Part shown: one piece after another, positions 49,643 to 58,618 of the stretch
Position numbering within the stretch: position 1 is the first letter of the stretch
How the letters are laid out: every line of letters begins with the position of its first letter
Assembly (NCBI RefSeq): GCF_026626665.1
Contig: NZ_JAPNKE010000002.1
Location: 7,975,168 to 8,039,167, forward strand
Direction: 5' to 3'
Length of the DNA stretch: 64,000 nucleotides
From: Nannocystis pusilla
GTDB lineage: Bacteria > Myxococcota_A > Polyangia > Nannocystales > Nannocystaceae
Made by a program: the position numbers and the translations under genes
The notes under the pieces: generated by a model
Databases searched by the model: none
What the model saw: only the letters and a program-made list of their open reading frames with translations
Told to the model about the DNA's origin: nothing

Positions 49643-50601
49643 ATGCGCTCGTCGTACGCGCTGCTCGTCGCTGCCGCCCTCGCTGCGGCCGTGGGCTGCG
49701 TCATCCCGCTCGACCCCCCGCGCGACTGCGGCGACGGCTACGTCGACGAGCTCGCCGGCGAGGAGTGCGAGCCGTCGCTGGCCGGCAGCATGGTCGGCTA
49801 CTGCCCCGCCGGCGAGGTCCCGGCCCCCGGCGCGTGCGACCGCGACACCTGCACCTTCGACCGCGACGCCTGCACCCGCTGCGGCAACGGCGTGCTCGAC
49901 CCCGGCGAGGCGTGTGACCCTGCGGACATGTCCCAACCGCCATGTCCGATCGAGGGCGCCGCGCGCTGCCGCAGCGACTGCACCGTCGACCTCTCCAGCT
50001 GCCCGCGCACCTGCCGCGACGGCGTCGTCGACGTCGACCTCGGCGAGGAGTGCGACTTCGGCCCGGTGACCGACGTGACCGACAAGGGCGCGCCGATCTA
50101 CATCGACTGCCGCGACCTGAACCCGCCGACCTGGCGACCCTACGGCAGCGGGCACTCCAGCAGGTGCATCGGCTGCAAGTGGGACCGCTCCACCTGCGAC
50201 TACTGCGGCAACGCGCGCCTCGAGAGCCTCGACATCGTCGACGGCGGCCTGTTCAAGGACAAGGACCAGATGCACGCCGCCGAGCCCGAAGTGTGCGACG
50301 GCGACATCGCGCCCGACCCGCAGGCGCTGAGCGCGTTCTGCCAGGAGCGCTGCGACGCCGGCGGCCTCCCGGTCGCGTGCGAGTTCACCTGCAGCGACAA
50401 GTGCGACGCCTTCCTCGAGCCCGAGGGCGACGACCCCGGCTGCTGCACCCCGCGCGGGGCCCAGTGTCCGTACTACGAGGACGGCAAGATCTTCAAGGTG
50501 GCCAGCCGTGCTGCGGCTTCGACGACGGCGACCTGCCCTACGACCCGTGCGTCGTGTCGTTCGACGCCGACAAGAACCAGATCTTGCGGACCTGCCCTTG
50601 A
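49643..50601 (+). CDS. Cys-rich-repeat lipoprotein B (one frameshift)
   Basis: About 319 residues, paralogue of the preceding lipoprotein with the same order of modules: lipobox AAVGC, DCGDGYVDELAGEECEPS, CGNGVLDPGEACDPADMS, CRDGVVDVDLGEECDFG, CIGCKWDRSTCDYCGNARL, EVCDGDIAPDPQ, CCTPRGAQCPYYEDG. A frameshift near 50503 splits the end; in the other frame it continues GQPCCGFDDGDLPYDPC and stops after QILRTCP at 50601. The in-frame palindrome pair is conserved at the same place (DMSQPPCP). Confidence 0.7.
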
Positions 50602-50637
50602 GCGGCTGACGCCGGCCCGCTAGAGTCCGCGCCTCGC

Positions 50638-51666
50638 ATGTCCGAGCCTCGCGCATCTCTCGTCACCGGCGGCTGCGGCTTCCTCGGCCGCTTCCTCGTC
50701 GACGCCCTCGTCCGCCGCGGTGACAAGGTCACCGTCCTCGACCACCGCGTCGACCGCTGGCGCGACGACGTCGACTTCGTCCAGGGCGACATCTGCGACC
50801 CCGAGCTGGTCGCCCGCGCCTGCGCCGGCCAGAGCGTCGTGTTCCACAACGCCTCGCTGGTCCACACCAAGCACAGCCGCGTCGAGCAGGTCCGCGCCGT
50901 CAACATCGACGGCACCCGCAACGTCCTCGCCGCCTGTCGCAAAGGCCAGGTGCCAAAGCTCGTCTACGTCAGCTCGGCCAGCGTGGTCTACGAGGGCGAG
51001 GACATCGAGCGCGGCGACGAGAGCCTGCCCTACGCCCGCAAGTGGCTGGCGCCCTACGCCGAGACCAAGCGGATCGCCGAGGAAGAGGTCCTCCAGGCCA
51101 GCGGCCAGGGCGGCGTGCTGACCTGCGCGATCCGTCCGCACATGATCTTCGGGCCAGGTGACACCCGCCTGCTGCCGGCGATCCTCGCCCGCGCCAAGGC
51201 CGGCAACCTCAAGTTCACCGTCGGCGCCGGCGACCGCCTCAACGACTTCACCTACGTCAGCAACATCGTCGACTCGCTGCTGCTCGCCGACGAGCGCCTG
51301 CAGCCCGGCTCGCCGGTGTCGGGCCGCGCCTACTTCATCACCAACGGCGAGCCGATGAACTTCTGGGACTTCGTGCGCCGCGTCCTCGTCGGCCTCGGCT
51401 ACCCCACCCCGCGCTTCCGGATCCCCTACGCCGTCGCCTACGCCGCCGCCGCCGCCCGCGAGACCTTCGACACCGTCGTCCGCGGCGGCACCCTCCACGC
51501 CGAAGAGGGCCTGTCGCGCTTCTCGATCCGCTACATCTGCACCCACCACTACTTCAGCTACGCCCGCGCCACCGCCGACCTCGGCTATACGCCCCAGGTC
51601 CCCATGCTCGAGGGCATCCGCCGCACCGTCGAGTACTTCCGCGCCCAGGGCATGGCCGCGGTGTGA
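50638..51666 (+). CDS. NAD-dependent epimerase / 3-beta-hydroxysteroid dehydrogenase family protein
   Basis: 342-residue extended SDR. Rossmann motif VTGGCGFLGRFLVDAL, FHNASLVHTKHSRVEQV, VNIDGTRNVLAACRKG, YVSSASVVYEG, catalytic YAETK (YxxxK), and IRPHMIFGPGD. These features, with TNGEPMNFWDFVRRVL, match the 3-beta-HSD/NSDHL sterol dehydrogenase group. Nannocystis species are known to make sterols, so a sterol role is possible, but other small-molecule substrates fit as well. Cytoplasmic. Starts 37 bases after lipoprotein B. Confidence 0.82.
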   Translation: MSEPRASLVTGGCGFLGRFLVDALVRRGDKVTVLDHRVDRWRDDVDFVQGDICDPELVARACAGQSVVFHNASLVHTKHSRVEQVRAVNIDGTRNVLAACRKGQVPKLVYVSSASVVYEGEDIERGDESLPYARKWLAPYAETKRIAEEEVLQASGQGGVLTCAIRPHMIFGPGDTRLLPAILARAKAGNLKFTVGAGDRLNDFTYVSNIVDSLLLADERLQPGSPVSGRAYFITNGEPMNFWDFVRRVLVGLGYPTPRFRIPYAVAYAAAAARETFDTVVRGGTLHAEEGLSRFSIRYICTHHYFSYARATADLGYTPQVPMLEGIRRTVEYFRAQGMAAV

Positions 51667-51762
51667 GCGAGCCCCGCGCATCCGCGCGCTGGATCCTCGC
51701 CGCGCCGACGAGGCCCGCGCGGCCGCTGGGCGCGCGGCTCGTCCTCCGCTAGCGTGGGCCTC

Positions 51763-52218
51763 GTGTCGATCTACGGCCCGCCCACCCCGCCGGTCCGCGA
51801 CCACGCGCGTCGGGACTCCGCCCGCGGCACGCGGATCTTCCTCGCCCTCCTCGTCCTCGGCGCGCTCACCTCCGTCGCCGTGATCGCGCTGCTCCAATTC
51901 CAGCGGCAAAGCGGCGAGCGCCTCGAGGTCGACCGCGCCGAGACCATCCGGCTCGACGCGGAGGCGCGGCAGGAGGCCATGCGCCTGCAGGCCGCCGACT
52001 TCATGCCGGCGATCCCGAGCCCGCCGAACCTCGAGATCCCGCCGGCCGTGCACCTGCAGACCGCCGAGTCGCTGCCGCGCCCCATCGACCCGCCCGCGCC
52101 CGTCGAGGCCGGACGCATGCAGGTCGCCGAGCCCCTGGCCGCGCCCGTCGAGGTCGAGCGGAGCTCACCGTCCGCTGCCGAGCCCGCTCGCCTGCAGACC
52201 GCCGAGATCCTCCGCTGA
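51763..52218 (+). CDS. single-pass membrane protein with LQTAE repeats
   Basis: About 151 residues from GTG 51763 (GTG 51754 also possible). A basic N-terminus is followed by one membrane helix (IFLALLVLGALTSVAVIALL). The rest is a Pro/Glu-rich tail with four copies of a short box: MRLQAADFM, VHLQTAESL, GRMQVAEPL and ARLQTAEIL, spaced 20-30 residues. No family recognised. The ABC exporter gene begins 38 bases downstream, so it may be an accessory of it. Confidence 0.5.
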   Translation: MSIYGPPTPPVRDHARRDSARGTRIFLALLVLGALTSVAVIALLQFQRQSGERLEVDRAETIRLDAEARQEAMRLQAADFMPAIPSPPNLEIPPAVHLQTAESLPRPIDPPAPVEAGRMQVAEPLAAPVEVERSSPSAAEPARLQTAEILR

Positions 52219-52256
52219 CGCGTCAGATCGGCGCACCCTTGCGTCACACTCCTCGC

Positions 52257-54071
52257 GTGGCCGCTCCGTCCGACGAACCAGGCCTGCGCCGCTTCCTCGG
52301 CGTGTTCCGCTACGGCCGTCGCGCCGTCGAGCTGGTGTGGTCGACCAGCAAGCCGCTGACCGTCGCCCTCGCCGTCCTCACCCTCGTCGTCGGCCTGTTG
52401 CCGGCGGCCGCCGCCTACGTCGGCCAGCTCATCGTCGACGCGGTCGTGCACGCCGCCCAGGTCAGCCACGACCCCGCGCCGGTGCTGCGGCTCGTCGCGG
52501 TCGAGGCCCTGCTCGTCATCCTCCTCGCCTTCGCCCAGAGATCGATCTCCGTCTGTCAGTCGCTGCTGCGCACCCAGCTCGGCCAGCGCGTCAACGTCAT
52601 GATCCTCGACAAGGCGTTGACCCTCGACCTCACCCACTTCGAGGACGCCGACTTCTACGACAAGCTGACTCGCGCCCGCCGCGAGGCTTCGAGTCGCCCG
52701 CTGAGCCTCGTCGGCCGCACCTTCTCGCTGGTCCAGAACGCCATCTCGCTGACCAGCTTCGCCGCCCTGCTGTTCGGCTTCTCGCCGTGGGCCGCGCTGA
52801 TCCTCGCGCTCGCCGGCCTGCCCTCGTTCCTCGCCGAGGCCAAGTTCTCGGGCGACGCCTTCCGCCTGTTCCGCTGGCGCGCCCCCGAGACGCGCATGCA
52901 ATATTATTACGAGACGGCGATCAGCACCCTCGATTACGCCAAGGAGGTCAAGCTCTACGGGCTCGGCCCGCTGTTCCTCCGCCGCTATCAGCAGATCTTC
53001 AGCGACCTCTACGCGGAGGATCGCAAGCTGACGCTGCGCCGCGGCTTCTGGAGCGGCGCTCTCGGCCTCGTCGCCACCGCCGCCTTCTACGGCGCGTATA
53101 TGTGGATCGCCATGGCCGCGGTGGCCGGCGAGATCTCGCTCGGCGAGATGACGATGTACCTGCTGCTGTTCCGCCAGGGCCAGGGCGCGGTCTCGGCGAT
53201 CCTCGGCGCCATCGGCGGGATGTACGAGGACAACCTCTACCTCTCGACCCTCTACGAATATCTCTCTCAGGAGGTCGCCGCGCCCTCGGGCACCGCCACC
53301 GCCGGCCCCGACCCGAGCGACGGCATCCGCTCCGAACACGTCGGCTTCACCTACCCCGGCGCGGCCGCGCCGACGCTGCACGACGTCAGCTTTCATATTC
53401 GCCCGGGCCAGAGCCTGGCGCTGGTCGGCGAGAACGGCAGCGGCAAGACCACCCTAATCAAGCTGTTGACGCGCCTGTACGACCCGACCGCCGGGCAGAT
53501 CTTCCTCGACGGCCGCGACCTCCGCGAGTGGGACGCGATGGCCCTGCGCCGCCGCGTCGGCGTCATCTTTCAGGACTTCGCCCGCTACCAGCTCAAGGTC
53601 GGCGAGAACATCGGCGCCGGCGACGTCACCGCCTTCGAAGATCGCGAGCGCTGGAAAGAGTCCGCGCAAAAAGGCATGTCCGAAGACTTTATCAAAGACA
53701 TGCCGAAGCAGTACGAGACCCAGCTCGGCCGACTTTTCAAAGAGGGTCGCGAGCTGTCGGGCGGTCAGTGGCAGAAGATCGCCCTGTCGCGCGCCTTCAT
53801 GCGCAGCGGCGCCGACGTGCTCGTCCTCGACGAGCCGACCGCCGCCATGGACGCCGAGGCCGAGGCCCAGGTGTTCGAGCACGTCCGCAACCTCTCCAAA
53901 GACCGCATGGTCATCCTGATCTCCCACCGCTTCTCCACGGTGCGCGCCGCCGACCACATCATCGTGCTCCACGGCGGCCGGATCCTCGAGTCCGGCGATC
54001 ACGCGACGCTGATGGAAAAGGGCGGCCGCTACGAGCGCCTGTTCTCGCTGCAGGCGCAAGGCTACCGCTGA
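52257..54071 (+). CDS. ABC exporter, fused permease and ATPase
   Basis: 604 residues from GTG 52257. Six membrane helices in the first 320 residues (LTVALAVLTLVVGLLPAAAA, LLVILLAFAQRSISV, FGFSPWAALILALAGLPSFL), then ATPase: Walker A VGENGSGKTTLIKLLTRLYDP, Q-loop FQDFARYQ, signature RELSGGQWQKIALSRAF, Walker B DVLVLDEPTAAMD, H-loop ISHRFS. A type I half-transporter that would act as a homodimer, similar to lipid or peptide exporters. Substrate unknown. Confidence 0.9.
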   Translation: MAAPSDEPGLRRFLGVFRYGRRAVELVWSTSKPLTVALAVLTLVVGLLPAAAAYVGQLIVDAVVHAAQVSHDPAPVLRLVAVEALLVILLAFAQRSISVCQSLLRTQLGQRVNVMILDKALTLDLTHFEDADFYDKLTRARREASSRPLSLVGRTFSLVQNAISLTSFAALLFGFSPWAALILALAGLPSFLAEAKFSGDAFRLFRWRAPETRMQYYYETAISTLDYAKEVKLYGLGPLFLRRYQQIFSDLYAEDRKLTLRRGFWSGALGLVATAAFYGAYMWIAMAAVAGEISLGEMTMYLLLFRQGQGAVSAILGAIGGMYEDNLYLSTLYEYLSQEVAAPSGTATAGPDPSDGIRSEHVGFTYPGAAAPTLHDVSFHIRPGQSLALVGENGSGKTTLIKLLTRLYDPTAGQIFLDGRDLREWDAMALRRRVGVIFQDFARYQLKVGENIGAGDVTAFEDRERWKESAQKGMSEDFIKDMPKQYETQLGRLFKEGRELSGGQWQKIALSRAFMRSGADVLVLDEPTAAMDAEAEAQVFEHVRNLSKDRMVILISHRFSTVRAADHIIVLHGGRILESGDHATLMEKGGRYERLFSLQAQGYR

Positions 54072-54110
54072 GCCGGGTCCCCGGGTGCGCTCCGCCGGAT
54101 GCGGGGAGCG

Positions 54111-54524
54111 TCAATAGCAGGTGTGCGGCGGGCTTCCGCAGTCGAGCACGCCTTCGGAGAACATGAAGGGGCCGAGGTAACCGTAGCAATACTCTATTCC
54201 CAGGCAGTATTCCTGCGAATAGGCGCCTGGGCAATCCTCGGGGACGACTTCGCAGACATGGGTCGCGTCGACGTACTCGTCCTCGCATTCCCCCTCGGTC
54301 TCCGTGTCGGTGTCTCCGGAGCTCGTGACCGCGTTGCGCAGCGAGCAGGGTCTGCAATGCGCCGGTGTGAATACGCAGATCTCCTCTTCGGCGCAGGTCT
54401 TGTCGCCGCACGCCACCGGTGACGACTCCATCGGTGACGACTCACCGCCCGTCGAGCCAGACTTGTCCTGCGTGCAGGCGACGAATGCTGGCAGGAGACT
54501 CAAGAGCAAGGGGTATAACCGCAC
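54111..54524 (-). CDS. small Cys-rich lipoprotein
   Basis: 137 residues from GTG 54524. Signal peptide MRLYPLLLSLLPAFVAC with lipobox FVAC; 12 further Cys (VACGDKTCAEEEICVF, PAHCRPCSLRN, HVCEVVPEDCPGAYSQEYC, DCGSPPHTCY). The gene is clearly less GC-rich than its neighbours and uses AT-ending codons (TAT, AAT), suggesting recent acquisition or relaxed selection. No family recognised. Convergent with the ABC exporter gene. Confidence 0.6.
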   Translation of the reverse strand: MRLYPLLLSLLPAFVACTQDKSGSTGGESSPMESSPVACGDKTCAEEEICVFTPAHCRPCSLRNAVTSSGDTDTETEGECEDEYVDATHVCEVVPEDCPGAYSQEYCLGIEYCYGYLGPFMFSEGVLDCGSPPHTCY

Positions 54525-54654
54525 GCTCCGTCATAACATGGGCTCGCCGGCCCCGCTCAAGCACGTGCTGCGCCCGGAGCCTGAACCTTGCGTCGCCTGC
54601 TCCAGCGCGTCCGGTCGTGACGCGCTTTAAAACGAGCCTCGCGCGGCGCTCGAT

Positions 54655-55044
54655 TCAATACGCCTCGCGGAGCTCGGCCCGCTCGCGGGCCTCGCGTTCG
54701 CGGATCTCCTGCGCCTCGACCGTCAGCCGTGCCGTCGGTTGGGCCCACAGGCGTTCGAACGGGATCTCCTCCTCCGTGTCCTCGCAGATCCCGTACGTCC
54801 CGGCCTGCATGCGGGCGAGGGCGTCTTCGACCTCGCGGAGGCGGGAGCGTTCGTGGTCGGCGATGCTGAGCTGGGCCACCTGGGCGGCTTCGTTGGCCGC
54901 GAGGTCTTGTTGGTCGCCGACGTCGGGCGAGGGCGGCGCGGTCGTCTCGGTGCGGTGCTCGAGCTCGCGGCGGAGCAGGGACGAGCGCTCGTCTTCGAGG
55001 CGCTGCTTCAGGCGGGCGAGCTGGTCTTTGGTGAGGTGGTCCAT
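54655..55044 (-). CDS. DksA/TraR-family protein without the zinc cysteines
   Basis: 129 residues from ATG 55044. Coiled-coil N-terminus (LTKDQLARLKQRLEDERSSLL), DQQDLAANEAAQVAQLSIAD, RLREVEDALARMQAGTYGIC, then EDTEEEIPFERLWAQPTARLTVEAQ. Family members have YGxCxxCGxxI and a second CxxC pair; here only the first Cys remains, so zinc is probably not bound. Such Cys-poor DksA variants exist. Likely binds the RNA polymerase secondary channel. Confidence 0.82.
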   Translation of the reverse strand: MDHLTKDQLARLKQRLEDERSSLLRRELEHRTETTAPPSPDVGDQQDLAANEAAQVAQLSIADHERSRLREVEDALARMQAGTYGICEDTEEEIPFERLWAQPTARLTVEAQEIREREARERAELREAY

Positions 55045-55378
55045 CTTCGGGCGACAGCGTAGTACTGTTCGGTCACCGACGCAGCGCTTGCCGCTCCCCT
55101 GGGCGACCTCGACTGCGGGCGGCCTCGACTTCGGAGCTGCGCCGCGGCTCGGGTCGCTGGCGGACGGCGGTTTGCCGGCGTTCCGCCGGACTCGCGGTGA
55201 GGGACCGCCGGTTCGCCGGCGCGTGTCTCTGGCAGGCTCGCCACGCCACTGCGTGGGACGCGATCCCCGACGCGGTGTGGAGATTCGGCGCCTGCGATCC
55301 GGGCCGAACCGTTCGCTGCGCGACGCCGGCGCCGGTCGGCGCGTCGCAGCGCCGCGCCGGCCGTGATACACCCGAGCG
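55045..55378. other. intergenic region
   Basis: About 330 bases between the divergent DksA-like and GMC oxidoreductase genes. No gene, repeat or clear promoter seen beyond GC-rich sequence. Confidence 0.4.
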
Positions 55379-56955
55379 GTGAACACCGACTTCGACTACG
55401 ACTTCATCGTCGTCGGCTCCGGCTTCGGCGGCAGCGTGTCCGGCCTGCGGCTGACCGAGAAGGGCTACCGCGTCCTCATGCTCGAGAAGGGCCGCGAGCT
55501 CGGGCCGGCCGACTTTCCGAAGACCAACTGGAACCTCAAGAAGTGGCTGTGGATGCCGAAGCTCGGCTGGCGCGGCCTGTTCCAGATGACCTTCTTCCGC
55601 CACGTCACCGTGCTCTCGGGCGTCGGCGTCGGCGGCGGCTCGCTGGTCTACGCCAACACTCTACCTGTCCCGAAGAACAGTTTCTTCGAGTCGCCCTCGT
55701 GGGCCGGGCTGGCCGACTGGGAGAGCGAGTTGAAGCCGCACTACGAGACCGCCCTGCGGATGCTGGGCGCCGCGCCGAACCCCGCGGTCACCCCGGTCGA
55801 CCGCGTCATGAAGGGCGTCGCCGCCGACATGGGCAAGACCGTCGAGCCGACGAACGTCTCGGTCTACTTCGGCGAGCCGGGCAAGACCGTCGCCGACCCG
55901 TACTTCGGCGGCAGCGGCCCCGAGCGCACCGGCTGCACCTACTGCGGCGGCTGCATGCTCGGCTGTCGCTTCGGCAGCAAGAACACCCTCGACAAGAACT
56001 ACCTCTACTTCGCCCGCAAGCGCGGCCTGGAGCTCCTGGCCGACACCGAGGTCACCGCCGTGCGGGCCTTGCCGGGCGGGGGTTATCGCGTCGAGGCGCG
56101 CACCGGCGCCGGCTTGTTCGGCCGCCAGGCCCGCAGCTTCACCGCCCGCAACGTCGTCCTCGCCGGCGGCGTGCTCGGCAGCGTCGAGCTGCTGCTGCGC
56201 ATGAAGCAGGACCCCGCGGGCCTGCCGAAGCTGTCCGACCGCCTCGGCGAGAACGTGCGCACCAACTCCGAGTCGCTGATCGGCGTTGTCGGGGCCCAGC
56301 GCCAGCACGACCTCTCGCGCGGCGTCGCGATCGGCTCGATCATCCAGCTCGACGAGCACTCGCACGTCGAGCCGGTCCGCTACTCCGCCGGCTCCGGCTT
56401 CTGGCGCCTCCTGCTCGCCCCGCACGTCGCCGGCGAAAAAGCCCTGGTCCGCCTGTCGCGGTTCGCCGGCGCCTTCCTGCGCCACCCGATCAAGTTCGCC
56501 CGCGCCCTGATGGTGCCCGACCTCGCCAAGTACTCGATCATCCTCCTCTACATGAAGACCGCCGAGGGCACCCTGCGCCTGCGCCTCGGCGCCGCCGGTC
56601 TCGCCACCGACCTCTCCTCGGGCAAGGCCCCGACCGCATCGATCCCCGAGGCCACCGACATCGCTCGCCGCGTGGCCGAGAAGATCCAGGGCTACTCGAT
56701 GTCGCTCCTCACCGAGACCCTCTTCAATATTCCGACCACCGCGCACATCCTCGGCGGCTGCACCATGGGCGACTCCGCCGAGACCGGCGTCATCGACCAC
56801 CAGCACCGCGCCTTCGGCTACGACGGCCTCTACGTCATCGACGGCTCGGCCATCTCGGCCAACCCCGGCGTCAACCCCTCCTCACCATCACCGCCCTCGC
56901 CGAGCGGGCGATGAGCCGGATCCCCGCCAACGTCGAGGTCGCCGCCTCCGCCTGA
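55379..56955 (+). CDS. FAD-dependent GMC-type oxidoreductase, cholesterol-oxidase-like (one frameshift)
   Basis: About 525 residues from GTG 55379. FAD motif YDFIVVGSGFGGSVSGLRL, LSGVGVGGGSLVYANTLP, then the Cys-rich GCTYCGGCMLGCRFGSKNTLDKNYLY typical of the ChoD-like bacterial branch (cited here as blocks GCTYCGGCMLGC and KNTLDKNYLY), NVVLAGGVLGSVELLL, and the C-terminal HILGGCTMGDS and YVIDGSAISANPGVNP. The frame breaks near 56882; one more C restores SLTITALAERAMSRIP to the stop at 56955. Oxidises an alcohol, possibly a sterol. An in-frame TGTCCCGAAGAACA lies at 55666. Confidence 0.85.
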
Positions 56956-57288
56956 TCGACTCCCGTGCCTGTCCCTCGGGACAGGCGCGTCCCATCCCCT
57001 TCGCCGCTCGCCTGTCCTTTCAGACAGTCGCTGCCACCCGGCGAGGGCCGCGCTCTCGCGGTCGCCGGCGATCGGTGGCTGCGCGTCCTCGCGCCGGGGT
57101 CCCTGCGGGCGCTGGCGCGAGGCGTTCGGACGCCCCGACGCCGGTGGGGCGCTGCGACCTCGAGACGGGCCTGGGCTCTACCTGCCCCTTCGGACAGCTT
57201 TATCGACGCCTCCCGGCCTTGCCGCCCCGCTTGCCAGGCGCGGCGCTTCGGTGTCTAGTCGATCCTGCCGTTCCCCCGAGGCCCCCGC
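56956..57288. repeat. intergenic region with three palindromic elements
   Basis: CCTGTCCCTCGGGACAGG (56968-56985), a perfect 8-bp stem with a two-base loop, lies 12 bases after the oxidoreductase stop; CCTGTCCTTTCAGACAG follows near 57011 and CCTGCCCCTTCGGACAGCT near 57181. No gene in the 330 bases. Confidence 0.7.
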
Positions 57289-58080
57289 ATGACCTTCTTC
57301 GACCGTGAGTGGATCTTCCGTCGCACCCCGCGCGAGCTCGTCTGCATCCTCGGCGGCCTCGGGATCATCACCTTCGAGCTGGTGCGGCCGTTGCCGGTCG
57401 ACTGGCCCAACATGGCGGTCTACGTGCTCGCCACTCTGGCGTTCGCCGTCCGCTTCTACGCCGCGCGGGCCGCCGCGGTCGCCACCTGCATCGGCGCCCT
57501 GGTCCAGCAGTGGCCGCACCTGCGCTTCGGCGAGGTCGACTGGGAGACGCTCGGCCTGCTGCCGCTGGCCGCCCTCGTGCTCCTGGCCTCGTCCGACCTG
57601 GTCGAGCGGTTCGAGCGGGCGCCCTCGCAGCTTCGCTGGTTGCCGAACCTGTGGGCCGGCTTCACCGCGGCCCAGACCCGCACCCTCCGCTGGTCCGCCT
57701 ACGCTGCCGGGGCCCTCGCCGGCCTCCTCGACCACATCACCGAGCACTCCGTCCACGCCGCCGGCTGGGCCCGCGGCTCGATGATCGCCTTGACCTTCAG
57801 CTTGCTGCTCCTGTGCGCCGGCCGGGCCGTCGCCCTGCTGCTGCTGTGGGCCACCAGCCTCGTCGTCGCCGCCCACGTCGTGCCGCTGGTGCTGCCCGCC
57901 GAGGCCAGCCTCGCGCTGCTGGGCCTCGCCGGCTTCGCCCCCGCCGGCACCGCGCCGCTGCCCGCGGAGCTCGCCAACGCCGACCTCTACATCCTGCCCG
58001 CGGCCGTCCTGTCGGTCGTCGCCCTCGCCCTCACCACCCCCACGGTCGTCCGCCTGCTCCGCCGCACCCTCCTCGGCTGA
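57289..58080 (+). CDS. multi-pass integral membrane protein
   Basis: 263 residues with about seven to eight hydrophobic helices (ELVCILGGLGIITFELV, MAVYVLATLAFAVRFYAA, LGLLPLAALVLLASSD, SMIALTFSLLLLCAGRAVA, LYILPAAVLSVVALALTT). Cytoplasmic positive ends (RRTLLG). No catalytic motif or family recognised. It is isolated between two element-rich intergenic regions, so probably monocistronic. Confidence 0.65.
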   Translation: MTFFDREWIFRRTPRELVCILGGLGIITFELVRPLPVDWPNMAVYVLATLAFAVRFYAARAAAVATCIGALVQQWPHLRFGEVDWETLGLLPLAALVLLASSDLVERFERAPSQLRWLPNLWAGFTAAQTRTLRWSAYAAGALAGLLDHITEHSVHAAGWARGSMIALTFSLLLLCAGRAVALLLLWATSLVVAAHVVPLVLPAEASLALLGLAGFAPAGTAPLPAELANADLYILPAAVLSVVALALTTPTVVRLLRRTLLG

Positions 58081-58618
58081 CCTTTCGGACATGCAGGCCA
58101 CGACGCCGTGCCGACCTGTCTCTCGGGTCATGTCATCCTCTCGGCGCCTGTCTTCGCCGCCGCTCTTCCGCCGCGTCGCGCTGTCGACCTGTCTCTCGGG
58201 CCACGTCATCACTCCTCGGCGAACATCGCCTCACTCGGCCCGGAATAGCGACGGCTACCCGGGGCCGCTTGAGTTGAGCGGTCCAGTCCTTAGAGCCTTG
58301 GAGATCGCCGCGCCTGAACCGCCTGTCTCTCGGGTCAGGTCATTGCCTCGGCGCCTCCTCGCGGACATGCGCACCCTCACGGCCCTCGCCTGTCCCGACC
58401 CCGGTCAAAACATGTCCCTTCGGACACATCTGTGAGCGACCCCGCGCCCGACGCGATCGACTCCTCTCGCGGGCGAGGTGATGCGATCGATCTGCCCGGG
58501 CGATGCACCGCGCACGTCGCTTCCGGGGCTTCGCTCACTCGCGCGTGACGCCGCTCTGCGGGGCCTGTGTCCCCCGGCCGCTTGCGCGGGCGCGGCGGCA
58601 TCGGTCTACTCCCGAGGC
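58081..58618. repeat. 538-base intergenic region rich in elements
   Basis: Contains at least five elements: CTTTCGGACATG near 58082, ACCTGTCTCTCGGGTCATGTCAT near 58114, ACCTGTCTCTCGGGCCACGTCAT near 58189, CCTGTCTCTCGGGTCAGGTCAT near 58322 and CATGTCCCTTCGGACACAT near 58411. Three share a longer unit ending in (T/C)GTCAT. No gene seen. Confidence 0.6.
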
